This document shows, piece by piece, positions 1 to 6,660 of a stretch of 8,048 bases of DNA. Within the stretch, counting starts at the first letter, position 1, and the number at the start of each line of letters is the position of its first letter. The notes under the pieces are model-generated. The model did no database searches and was not told where the DNA came from. It saw nothing but the letters and a program-made list of their open reading frames with translations. Position numbers and translations under genes: made by a program. Origin of the DNA: Dehalococcoidia bacterium (lineage in GTDB: Bacteria > Chloroflexota > Dehalococcoidia > GIF9 > UBA5629); the NCBI GenBank assembly GCA_028715025.1, contig JAQTLG010000066.1, positions 1 through 8,048 on the forward strand, given 5' to 3'.

Positions 1-514
1 GCTCGGCTCCCAGATAGAGCGCCGGCTGCAGCAAATCCAGGTCCAGTGTGCCGTCCGCCTTGAAGACTTCACCATCGGCATGCACGGCCACAATACTGCC
101 GATGATCCATGCATGATCACCAAAAATACGATTGTCGAATACCATGCATTCATAGGCTGCGTACGCTTCCTTTAATATCGGAGCCTCTGTTTTAATCGCA
201 GGGGCATCCTGCAGATCAAACTGTGTGAATTTATCGCTGAGGCTTCCGCTGCTACCCCCCACAGCAGCGATGGTCTCCGCACTGTCCAACGGCATGAAGT
301 TTATGGCGAACTGCCCGGACCCGCAGATCATGTTGTAGCTAAAACGCTTAGGAGCGACAGCAATACCGTAAAGCGGCGGATTGAAGGACACCGGGCAGTG
401 CCAGGCTACAGCCATGGCATTTCGCCTCCCTTCGTGACTGACCGTCACTATGGCAGCCGTCCTGGGATAATGCTGATAGAAAGCCCCGATGTCCTCCGCA
501 ACAACCTTTAACAT
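1..514 (-). CDS. Flavin reductase family protein (FMN-binding split barrel), 3' end beyond the window
   Basis: I translated this partial gene from the minus strand; 171 codons are open up to the window edge with no stop. The product resembles the DIM6/NTAB flavin reductase family, whose members bind FMN in a split beta-barrel and reduce flavin with NAD(P)H or act as small flavoproteins. Family-typical stretches are NAMAVAWHCPVSFNPPLYG (residues 32-50), then APKRFSYNM, the SGQFAINFMP strand (66-75), and GDHAWIIGSIVAVHADGEVF near the visible end. Members are usually near 190 residues, so only a short C-terminal piece should be missing. The ATG at 514 is preceded by GGAGGAGGG about 8 bases upstream, which supports this start. 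It lies 29 bases after thrC on the same strand and is probably the last visible gene of that operon. The physiological substrate cannot be told from sequence; the threonine-pathway neighbours do not obviously need it. Confidence 0.88.
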   Translation of the reverse strand, partial: MLKVVAEDIGAFYQHYPRTAAIVTVSHEGRRNAMAVAWHCPVSFNPPLYGIAVAPKRFSYNMICGSGQFAINFMPLDSAETIAAVGGSSGSLSDKFTQFDLQDAPAIKTEAPILKEAYAAYECMVFDNRIFGDHAWIIGSIVAVHADGEVFKADGTLDLDLLQPALYLGAE

Positions 515-543
515 GTCCTCGGCCCTCCTCCAGTGAAGTGTGA

Positions 544-1599
544 TTATTTCTTCAAGCCCAGATGCTTCTCAATGACAGCCAGCTCAGCCGGCAGTTCGGG
601 GAAGGGTTCCACATAGCGCACCGGAATATCCGGGTCTTTCAGTCCGTTGCCGGTCACGATGCAGACGATCCTTTTTTCTTTGTAGCTCTTACCCTGCTTA
701 ATCATCTTGAGCAGGCCTGCCAGCGGCGCGGCGGATGCCGGCTCGCCGAACACGCCTTCTCTGCCGGCCATTATTTTATATGCCGCCAGAATCTCATCAT
801 CGGTTACATAATCAATCAGCCCACCCGATTCATCTCTGGCCGCAGTAGCGCCTTTCCAGCTTGCCGGATTGCCGATACGGATGGCCGTGGCGATTGTCTG
901 CGGCGCCTCGATGATCATATTTTTCACAATGGGCGCTGCGCCCTCCGCCTGAAATCCCATCATGACAGGAGCCTTATCAATCTTCCCCTTATCCCTCCAC
1001 TCTTTGAATCCCTTCCAGTAAGCAGTGATATTGCCTGCATTGCCTACCGGTATGAAGAGGTAATCCGGAGGACCGCCCAGGTCCTCGATGATCTCGAACG
1101 ATGCTGTCTTTTGCCCCTCTATTCGGAAAGGATTCAGCGAGTTTACCAGCGTTATGGGATACCTATCGGCCAGAGTGCGCGTGACCTTAAGCGCCTGGTC
1201 GAAGTTGCCCTCTATAGCTATGATCTCCGCACCATAGGCGATAGCCTGCGCCATTTTACCCATGGCGATCTTTCCCTTGGGCACCAGTATTATGACCTTC
1301 AACCCGAATCGAGCTCCGTATGCGGCAGCCGAAGCGCTGGTGTTGCCGGTTGATGCGCAAATAGCCTGTTTGCTGCCGTCTTCCAGTGCCTTGGCAATAG
1401 CAAAGACCATGCCGCGGTCTTTGAAAGAGCCGGTGGGATTGCATCCCTCGAGCTTAAAATACAGCTCCCCTACACCCAGTTCTCTGGCCAGGTTTACCGA
1501 CTTGACCAGGGGAGTATCACCCTCACCCATTGAGATCATGGGCGTTTTGCCGGTGATCGGCAAATGATCTTTGAAATGATGCAGAACTCCTCTTATCAT
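544..1599 (-). CDS. thrC: Threonine synthase
   Basis: This 351-residue protein is a PLP-dependent fold-type II enzyme that converts O-phosphohomoserine to threonine and phosphate in the cytoplasm, the last step of threonine synthesis. The PLP lysine is K60 in the motif PTGSFKDRGM. The substrate/PLP loop STGNTSASAAAYG spans about 83-95. A glycine-rich cofactor-phosphate loop, PVGNAGN, is at 184-190, and a C-terminal TGNGLKD (316-322) supplies the residue facing the pyridine nitrogen. The length fits the short bacterial/archaeal form, not the longer E. coli or yeast type. The ATG is one base after the hom stop (TGAGATG), with GGAGG inside the end of hom about 9 bases upstream, so translation is probably coupled to hom. 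No homoserine kinase gene lies between them. Confusion with other fold-type II enzymes such as threonine dehydratase is possible in principle, but the hom linkage favours ThrC. Confidence 0.94.
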   Translation of the reverse strand: MIRGVLHHFKDHLPITGKTPMISMGEGDTPLVKSVNLARELGVGELYFKLEGCNPTGSFKDRGMVFAIAKALEDGSKQAICASTGNTSASAAAYGARFGLKVIILVPKGKIAMGKMAQAIAYGAEIIAIEGNFDQALKVTRTLADRYPITLVNSLNPFRIEGQKTASFEIIEDLGGPPDYLFIPVGNAGNITAYWKGFKEWRDKGKIDKAPVMMGFQAEGAAPIVKNMIIEAPQTIATAIRIGNPASWKGATAARDESGGLIDYVTDDEILAAYKIMAGREGVFGEPASAAPLAGLLKMIKQGKSYKEKRIVCIVTGNGLKDPDIPVRYVEPFPELPAELAVIEKHLGLKK

Positions 1600-1600
1600 C

Positions 1601-2902
1601 TCAGATGGCCTCCACCCTGATAAAGTTGCTGATCTCTTTAACGACCGGCAGTTTGTTGATTATTTTTATGGCATCCTGTACAGCGCTCTCCCTGGCTGGA
1701 TGTGTCATGATAACTATCTCCGCGGTATTGGTCGAAGCATCCGATTCCTGCTGCTTGACGGAGGAGATACTAATAGCGTGGTCACCCATCACGCTGGCGA
1801 TGCGCGCCAGCACACCGGCCTTGTCCTGCACTTTCATACGAAAATAATAGCGCGACTGAATGTGGGACATGGGTTTAATGCCCGATTTCTTCTCAGGTAT
1901 GAAGCGTGGCGCGTTGTCGCGTCCGGCGCTGATATTTTGTGCAATATTGATGATGTCAGCCAGAACCGCGCTGGAGGTTGCCGAAGGACCTGCTCCCTGG
2001 CCGTAAAAGAGCACATTGCCGACCAGGTCTCCTGATACGTAGATGGCGTTATAGACGCCGTCTACTTTGGCCAGCAGCGACTCGGCCGGTATCAGTACCG
2101 GCTGCACCCGGGCCTCCACCAGATCATTGGATCTCTTGGCTATGGCCAGCAGTTTAATGGCGTATCCGAACTCCTCCGCATAGCTGAAATCCTGCGGTTT
2201 AAGCCGTGATATGCCTTCGTAGAATATCTCATCGAACTTGACATCCATGTCGAATCCCAGCGATGTCAAAATGGCCAGTTTGTACGCCGCATCCAGCCCG
2301 CCAATGTCGTTGATTGGATCGGCCTCAGCATAGCCCAATTTCTGAGCCTGTTTGAGCGCCAGGTTGAAGTCCAGCTTATCGTGCGCCATGCGTGTGAGTA
2401 TGTAGTTGGTTGTGCCATTAACAATGGCATAGATGGCCTGTATGTCATTGGCTACCAGGTCCCGCTGGAATGGAGATATAAGCGGTATACCGCCGCCCAC
2501 GCTGGCTTCGAAGCGCAGCCCCGCGTGATGCTCCTTGGCAATTGAGAGCAACTCCGTGCCGTGCTTGGCCATGACCTCCTTATTGGCAGTGACCACATGT
2601 TTGCCATTGGCCAGAGCTTCCTTAATATAGTCAAAGGCCGGGTATTCCCCACCGATCAGCTCGATGACTATATCGATATCGTCCCCACAGACCACCCTGC
2701 GATAATCATCAGTAAAGATGCCTCGGTCCAGCCCGGCCGAGGCGTGCCTGGACACGTCTTTTTCGACCACCGCCTTCAGGATGAGCGGACAGCCCGCCTG
2801 ACGTGCCAGTATCTTGCTCCTGGCAATCAGCCCTTTGGCCACACCGGTTCCGATGGTACCAATACCTAAAATACCTATATTGACGGGGCGTTTTTTGTGC
2901 AA
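1601..2902 (-). CDS. hom: Homoserine dehydrogenase (with C-terminal ACT domain)
   Basis: This 433-residue enzyme reduces aspartate semialdehyde to homoserine with NAD(P)H, at the branch leading to threonine and methionine. The N-terminal Rossmann fold shows GILGIGTIGTG (10-20), followed by HVVTANKEVMAKHG (102-115) with the conserved K108. The catalytic domain has VNGTTNYILT (161-170), YAEADP (191-196) and GGLDAAYK (201-208). D204 and K208 keep the Asp-x3-Lys spacing of the known catalytic pair. Residues about 352-430 form an ACT domain (DKAGVLARIASVMGDH), so threonine feedback inhibition is likely from family knowledge. There is no fused aspartokinase. The start is TTG at 2902: GAGGAG lies 11 bases upstream inside the preceding gene, and the Rossmann motif begins only a few residues in, leaving no good ATG alternative. 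The gap to the upstream gene is 4 bases, which argues for one operon. Confidence 0.95.
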   Translation of the reverse strand: MHKKRPVNIGILGIGTIGTGVAKGLIARSKILARQAGCPLILKAVVEKDVSRHASAGLDRGIFTDDYRRVVCGDDIDIVIELIGGEYPAFDYIKEALANGKHVVTANKEVMAKHGTELLSIAKEHHAGLRFEASVGGGIPLISPFQRDLVANDIQAIYAIVNGTTNYILTRMAHDKLDFNLALKQAQKLGYAEADPINDIGGLDAAYKLAILTSLGFDMDVKFDEIFYEGISRLKPQDFSYAEEFGYAIKLLAIAKRSNDLVEARVQPVLIPAESLLAKVDGVYNAIYVSGDLVGNVLFYGQGAGPSATSSAVLADIINIAQNISAGRDNAPRFIPEKKSGIKPMSHIQSRYYFRMKVQDKAGVLARIASVMGDHAISISSVKQQESDASTNTAEIVIMTHPARESAVQDAIKIINKLPVVKEISNFIRVEAI

Positions 2903-2906
2903 AACC

Positions 2907-4172
2907 TTATTGACTCCTCTTCTTCATGACCTGATCGACAGCAAAGTCTTTCTGTTTCTGATCCAATGTGTTTTCAATTTTTGCCTGTTTGAGCAGTCCC
3001 TGCATCCAGGCAGTCACACATTCCTCTTTTAGCGACTGCGCGATACTGGCATCCAGAGGGCGGACCTGCTTATCGAGCACCTGCGCCAGCCAATATCCTC
3101 CTTTCGTCTTCTGGCTATCGTCACGTATAACCGGGCTTATCTGTTTCACTTCGAGTGTGCTGAGGATTTTCCCGACTTGAGTACTATCCACGCCCGGTAC
3201 GATCCAATCCAGGTCGCCGCCTTTATCCTTGCTTGTATGCTGCGAATACTGTCTGGCCAGATCGTCCCAGCTCTCACCATTGAGCAGCCTTTCCCTTACC
3301 ATTTTAGCATCGTCCTCGGAGGAGAACAGTATGCCCCTGGCATGTATCCCTTTCGCATCATCCTTCTCCAGAACCTCCAGAACCCAGTAGCCGAAAGGCT
3401 TCTCTACGTTCTCGTCATAGACGGGATCACTGATGGTCATAACGTCCAGGTTGAAGAGCAGGTTTTTCAAGACCGAGTCCTTGAGTGTGCCCAGCACACG
3501 GTCCTCGTAGCCGCGGGGTATCCATCCCAGATAACCCCGTTTACCCTGGGTAACCGGCTCCAATGACAGCAGCCCTGCCAGGGTGGTGAAATTATCGCCC
3601 TGAACAAGCCTCTGCCTGCGATCCTCCGCCATGGATTTAGTCTCGAGGAACATAGCCTGTGCCTCAACCTGTTCCATGGGGGCCGGCAGGTTGGGTACGC
3701 ATTGTTGCTCCATGTATTTCTGGGCCACGATTATGGTTTTGACAGCGTCAACGGTGAAATCGTTTCTGGACAACTTCATCTCTTCCAGTCGCTTAGTTAT
3801 TTCATCATCACTGACAGTAATATTTGCCGCTGCAGCATTATCGATTGCCACCTGGTCCTGCGGTATGGACTGAGCCACCATATCGACATATAATTTTGTA
3901 ACATCAGCAGTTTGGCCCTGGGAATAGAAGTCCAGTGCCTTGATGAAATAGTCCATGCTGTAGGACTTATCGTTTACCTTGATCACGGTTTGTTGATAGG
4001 GCATGACCTGCTCGCTGTAATACCAGTAGCCGATGATGCCCAGTACAGCGGCAATGACGACGCCCGTGACGATGCCAATGATCCGCGAGAGCCTTTGCTC
4101 CTTTTTCCACTTGGAGACCTGGTGTTTAGTTGGAGTCCTTGTGATATTCGCCTTGCGATGTTTTCCAGCCAA
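2907..4172 (-). CDS. Membrane-anchored parvulin-type peptidyl-prolyl cis-trans isomerase
   Basis: This 421-residue protein has a basic N-terminus (about 1-30) and one hydrophobic segment (31-52, IIGIVTGVVIAAVLGIIGYWY). It is then largely hydrophilic, so it should be anchored with the bulk outside the cytoplasmic membrane. Residues about 60-160 resemble a SurA/PrsA-type N-terminal chaperone region. Two parvulin-like units follow. The first (about 165-270) carries KRGYLGWIPRG; the second (about 275-368) carries HARGILFSSEDDAK, FSWDDLARQYS-like text and KGGDLDWIVPG. Such proteins help secreted proteins fold. The start is TTG at 4172, with GAGAGG 8 bases upstream; the next in-frame Met (residue 57) would remove the membrane anchor. 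No lipobox is seen. It heads the hom-thrC operon, although its role is unrelated to amino-acid synthesis. The parvulin assignment is firm for the second unit and weaker for the first. Confidence 0.88.
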   Translation of the reverse strand: MAGKHRKANITRTPTKHQVSKWKKEQRLSRIIGIVTGVVIAAVLGIIGYWYYSEQVMPYQQTVIKVNDKSYSMDYFIKALDFYSQGQTADVTKLYVDMVAQSIPQDQVAIDNAAAANITVSDDEITKRLEEMKLSRNDFTVDAVKTIIVAQKYMEQQCVPNLPAPMEQVEAQAMFLETKSMAEDRRQRLVQGDNFTTLAGLLSLEPVTQGKRGYLGWIPRGYEDRVLGTLKDSVLKNLLFNLDVMTISDPVYDENVEKPFGYWVLEVLEKDDAKGIHARGILFSSEDDAKMVRERLLNGESWDDLARQYSQHTSKDKGGDLDWIVPGVDSTQVGKILSTLEVKQISPVIRDDSQKTKGGYWLAQVLDKQVRPLDASIAQSLKEECVTAWMQGLLKQAKIENTLDQKQKDFAVDQVMKKRSQ

Positions 4173-4186
4173 TTCTGAAACCTCTC

Positions 4187-4221
4187 GTCTATAAAATAAA
4201 ATTAAGGCAATTCACATTGCC
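4187..4221 (-). promoter_or_regulatory. Small hairpin with GTGA loop and T-rich tail upstream of the isomerase operon
   Basis: On the minus strand GGCAAT, GTGA, ATTGCC forms a perfect 6-bp stem (4221-4206) closed by a GNRA-type tetraloop. It is followed by TTAATTTTATTTTATAG and then the ribosome site of the isomerase gene. It could be a weak terminator stopping leftward transcripts that come through the tRNA from the gmd pair. It could also be a leader structure or an operator dyad. The stem is short, so the call is tentative. Confidence 0.35.
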
Positions 4222-4241
4222 CGCCGAAGCCTAATTATGAT
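4211..4241 (+). promoter_or_regulatory. Possible promoter of the tRNA-Pro gene
   Basis: TTCACA (4211-4216) and TATGAT (4236-4241) resemble -35 and -10 boxes, with a rather long 19-base spacer. Transcription would begin near 4248, leaving a 5' leader of about 17 bases before the tRNA. The -35 box overlaps the dyad at 4206-4221. This rests on sequence resemblance alone. Confidence 0.3.
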
Positions 4242-4264
4242 AACATATTTTCGTTTCTCAGACA

Positions 4265-4341
4265 CGGGGTGTAGCGCAGCCTGGTAGCGCACCTGAATGG
4301 GGTTCAGGTGGTCGTCGGTTCAAATCCGACCACCCCGACCA
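4265..4341 (+). tRNA. tRNA-Pro (anticodon GGG)
   Basis: The full 77-base cloverleaf can be drawn by hand. The acceptor stem pairs CGGGGTG (4265-4271) with CACCCCG (4331-4337). The D arm has stems GCGC/GCGC, and the anticodon stem is CCTGA/TCAGG around the loop ATGGGGT, giving anticodon GGG, which reads CCC proline codons. A 5-base variable loop and a T arm (GTCGG TTCAAAT CCGAC) follow. The discriminator is A, and CCA is encoded in the gene (4339-4341). It is the only plus-strand gene between the two minus-strand blocks. Transcription from the gmd pair that is not stopped would be antisense to it. Confidence 0.97.
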
Positions 4342-4397
4342 ACCACTAATACCAAACTGTCAACAGATTTAAATATACTAATTAAATACGCGGAGGG

Positions 4398-4413
4398 TAC
4401 TCGAAGTCGAGTA
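4398..4413. repeat. Inverted repeat between the gmd stop and the tRNA
   Basis: TACTCG, AAGT, CGAGTA forms a perfect 6-bp stem with a 4-base loop, 8 bases past the gmd stop codon. No run of T follows on either strand, so it is not a classical intrinsic terminator, though it may end or protect the leftward gmd message. The rest of 4342-4420 is AT-rich and shows nothing I can name. Confidence 0.45.
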
Positions 4414-4420
4414 TCAGCTG

Positions 4421-5470
4421 TCAGTCTATGCCCCACCAGCGTGAAGGAAATGCTTCTTTAGGGAATTTGTCGCCCTTGCCCACGGGCTTCAACCCCAGGG
4501 CACGCATATCGGCATCCACCATGATCATGACCAGCTCCTCAAAACCCACATTCGGTTTCCAGCCCAACTCCCTGGCCACCTTAGAAGGATCGGCCCGCAA
4601 CTCATCCACCTCGGTAGGCCGCAGGAAGCGCGCGTCCTGCCGGACATGCTTGTGCCAGTCCAGGCCGACGTAGGCAAATGCACTCTCGATGAACTCTTTA
4701 ACAGAGTGTTTACAGCCTGTCCCGACCACATAGTCCGCCGGCCCTTCGGCCTGCAGCATCTTCCACATCACCTCAACATACTCCGGGGCAAATCCCCAGT
4801 CGCGCTGTGCATCCATATTGCCCATGGAGATATGATCCGTTTTGCCAGCCATAATTTGCGCGATACCGCTGGTGACCTTGCGGGTGACGAAATTCTCACC
4901 ACGACGGGGAGACTCATGGTTGAATAAAATGCCATTGCAAGCGAAAAGGTTGTATGCTTCGCGATAGTTGACCACGATCCAGTATCCGAAGAGCTTGGCT
5001 GCGGCATACGGGCTGCGCGGGTAAAAAGGCGTCCTCTCACTCTGGATTTTCTCGGCTACCTTGCCGAAGAGCTCTGAACTCGAAGCCTGGTAAAACCTGG
5101 TCTTGAGTTTGGTCTCGCGTATCGCGTCCAGCAGCCTCAGTACGCCGATACCGTCAACCTCCGCGCTGTACTCCGGCACCTCGAAAGATATCTGCACGTG
5201 GCTCTGGGCAGCCAGGTTGTATATCTCATCCGGCTGTACCTTTTCCAGTACACGGTTGAGATTGGAGGAATCGGTCATATCCCCGTAATATAGAAAAAGA
5301 CGCTCTTTCTTATCGTCGGCGCCGAACTTGATATGGTCCAGACGCGTAGTATGGAAGGTGCTGGCGCGGCGCACTATGCCGTGCACCTCATATCCCTTGC
5401 ACAGTAAAAGCTCGGCCAGGTAAGATCCGTCCTGACCGGTAATGCCCGTGATAAACGCCTTCTTAGCCAT
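4421..5470 (-). CDS. gmd: GDP-mannose 4,6-dehydratase
   Basis: This 349-residue short-chain dehydrogenase/reductase turns GDP-D-mannose into GDP-4-keto-6-deoxy-D-mannose, the precursor of GDP-fucose, GDP-rhamnose and related surface sugars. The Rossmann motif GITGQDGSYL is at 9-18. The NADP-binding GIVRRASTFHTTRL (31-44) has the paired arginines expected for the cofactor phosphate. The catalytic signature ASSSELFG (129-136) carries S131 and E133, and YAAAK (155-159) carries the Tyr/Lys pair. Further Gmd-type stretches are FNHESPRRGENFVTRKV and MDAQRDWGFAPEYVEVMW. I chose the ATG at 5470 because AAGGAG lies 4 bases before it and the Rossmann strand starts directly after. An upstream in-frame ATG at 5503 would add 11 residues (MNNRGHTLRRE) with no ribosome site and no family match. 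It follows the paralogue at 5531-6541 by 60 bases, probably in the same transcript. Confidence 0.93.
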   Translation of the reverse strand: MAKKAFITGITGQDGSYLAELLLCKGYEVHGIVRRASTFHTTRLDHIKFGADDKKERLFLYYGDMTDSSNLNRVLEKVQPDEIYNLAAQSHVQISFEVPEYSAEVDGIGVLRLLDAIRETKLKTRFYQASSSELFGKVAEKIQSERTPFYPRSPYAAAKLFGYWIVVNYREAYNLFACNGILFNHESPRRGENFVTRKVTSGIAQIMAGKTDHISMGNMDAQRDWGFAPEYVEVMWKMLQAEGPADYVVGTGCKHSVKEFIESAFAYVGLDWHKHVRQDARFLRPTEVDELRADPSKVARELGWKPNVGFEELVMIMVDADMRALGLKPVGKGDKFPKEAFPSRWWGID

Positions 5471-5508
5471 TTCTCTCCTTAATGTATGTCCGCGATTATT
5501 CATTTCCC

Positions 5509-5530
5509 GGACGGGCCTGAAGGCCCGTCC
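5509..5530. repeat. Perfect 9-bp hairpin between the two dehydratase genes
   Basis: GGACGGGCC, TGAA, GGCCCGTCC is a perfect inverted repeat starting directly after the TAG stop of the upstream dehydratase gene on the minus strand. The minus strand continues GGGAAATG with no T run, so it is not an intrinsic terminator. It could stabilise or separate the two cistrons. Its GC-rich, perfectly paired form also resembles short REP-like intergenic repeats. It shares the GGGACGG-type core with the terminator at 6617-6640. Confidence 0.7.
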
Positions 5531-6541
5531 CTACGTTTCGTTTACGTCCCAGGGAAATCGTTCACCGCTGAGGTGTCGTTTCCAACGCCTCAGGTCCTCC
5601 TCAACCATGATCTCCACCAACCTGTTGAATTTCACCTGCGGCTTCCAACTCAGCCGGGCTCTGGCTTTAGCGAAATCACCTTTTTGTATAACGACATCGG
5701 ACGGCCGCAGCAAACCGGCATCGGACTTAATATAGTCTGACCAGGTCAGCCCGGCGACCTGGAAAGCTCTGCGCGTAAATTCCTTCACACTGTGTACCTG
5801 TCCGGTAGCTATAACGTAATCGTCCGGAGCATCCTGCTGAAGCATCTGCCAGGCTGCCTGCATATATTCGGGGGCATATCCCCAGTCTATCTTTGCGTCG
5901 ACATTGCCCAGCGCCAGTCGGCTCTCCTTTCCCAGCGATATTCTGGCCACAGCATCGCTAATCTTGCGGGTGACGAACTCGATTCCGCGCAGCGGTGACT
6001 CGTGGTTGAACATGATACCGTTGCATATGAACATGCCGTAGCTGTTGCGATAGATCCTGGCCATCCAGTGAGCGTAAAGTTTGGCGGCAGCATAGGGATT
6101 GGATGGCTTGTAAGGCCTATCCTCGTTATATGCGCTGCCGTCACCGGCGCCGAAGAGGTCTCGCGTCGATGCCTGAAATATTTTGGCCTGCGGGCTGGCC
6201 TCCCGGGCCGCTTCAAGGAGGCGTATAAAACCCAGACCAGTTATTTCACCGCACTCAACAGGAAGCCGGAAGGAGCTGCCGGGTGAGCTGTGCGCCGCCA
6301 GGTTATAGATCTCATCGGGACTGCTCTTTTTCACCGCATCCAGCAGGGCTTTGCTGTCCGCCATATCGGCCCTAATCAAATTGACTTTATCGTATATATC
6401 CAGATAATGCAGGCGCCAGCAGGTTTGTGCATTAATATCCATATCAAGGCCGAATACCTCGTAGCCTTTTTCAAGCAGCAGTTGAGATAGGTATGCCCCA
6501 TCCTGTCCGCCGATACCTGTAATTAAAACTCGTTTCATCAT
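5531..6541 (-). CDS. Divergent GDP-mannose 4,6-dehydratase-like SDR enzyme
   Basis: This 336-residue NDP-sugar short-chain dehydrogenase is clearly of the Gmd lineage: GIGGQDGAYL (9-18), YNLAAHSS (79-86), YAAAK (150-154), MFNHESPLRGIEFVTRK, LGNVDAKIDWGYAPEYMQAAW, GQVHSVKEF and LLRPSDVV all follow the neighbouring Gmd in order. Two functional regions differ. The NADP loop GIVRRAS of the neighbour is GLDMDIN here (31-37), which is acidic and more typical of NAD preference. The catalytic stretch is ASTRDLFG (124-131), with the usual Glu replaced by D128 and Arg beside it; Y150 and K154 remain. It may be a Gmd with altered cofactor use, or it may act on a different nucleotide sugar. Rmd-type 4-reductase activity is possible but the C-terminus is Gmd-like. 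The start is the first of two adjacent ATGs; no clear Shine-Dalgarno is seen. Confidence 0.82.
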   Translation of the reverse strand: MMKRVLITGIGGQDGAYLSQLLLEKGYEVFGLDMDINAQTCWRLHYLDIYDKVNLIRADMADSKALLDAVKKSSPDEIYNLAAHSSPGSSFRLPVECGEITGLGFIRLLEAAREASPQAKIFQASTRDLFGAGDGSAYNEDRPYKPSNPYAAAKLYAHWMARIYRNSYGMFICNGIMFNHESPLRGIEFVTRKISDAVARISLGKESRLALGNVDAKIDWGYAPEYMQAAWQMLQQDAPDDYVIATGQVHSVKEFTRRAFQVAGLTWSDYIKSDAGLLRPSDVVIQKGDFAKARARLSWKPQVKFNRLVEIMVEEDLRRWKRHLSGERFPWDVNET

Positions 6542-6570
6542 AGCTGTTTCAATACGCCGGGACGCGGCTA

Positions 6571-6599
6571 ATCATATCACGAGCGATTTAAAAGGGAAA
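6571..6599 (-). promoter_or_regulatory. Possible promoter of the dehydratase pair
   Basis: On the minus strand TATGAT (6576-6571) is a good -10 match. TTTCCC, 17 bases upstream, is a poor -35. Initiation near 6564 would give a leader of about 20 bases. The region 6542-6604 must hold the promoter if the pair is a separate unit, because a terminator sits just upstream. Confidence 0.25.
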
Positions 6600-6604
6600 C
6601 CCGC

Positions 6605-6640
6605 TTAAATAAAAAAGGGGGACGGTGTACACCGTCCCCC
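6605..6640 (-). terminator. Intrinsic terminator of the XRE regulator gene
   Basis: The minus strand carries GGGGGACGGTGT followed by its exact reverse complement ACACCGTCCCCC (6640-6617), a perfect 24-base palindrome. TTTTTTATTTAAG comes directly after it. It begins 20 bases after the regulator stop codon. A strong GC stem plus a T run is the textbook Rho-independent layout. In the plus direction the stem is followed by TAATTATT, a much poorer tail, so it acts mainly leftward. It insulates the dehydratase pair from the regulator. Confidence 0.88.
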
Positions 6641-6660
6641 TAATTATTCCGAAAAAACTG

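Noticed and set aside
562..1353. A long plus-strand frame of 263 codons inside thrC.
   Set aside because: It is exactly antisense to a well-supported threonine synthase gene, with a composition typical of a shadow frame.
5471..5503. N-terminal extension of gmd by 11 residues from an upstream in-frame ATG.
   Set aside because: There is no ribosome site before 5503, whereas AAGGAG sits just before the ATG at 5470. The extension does not resemble Gmd N-termini.
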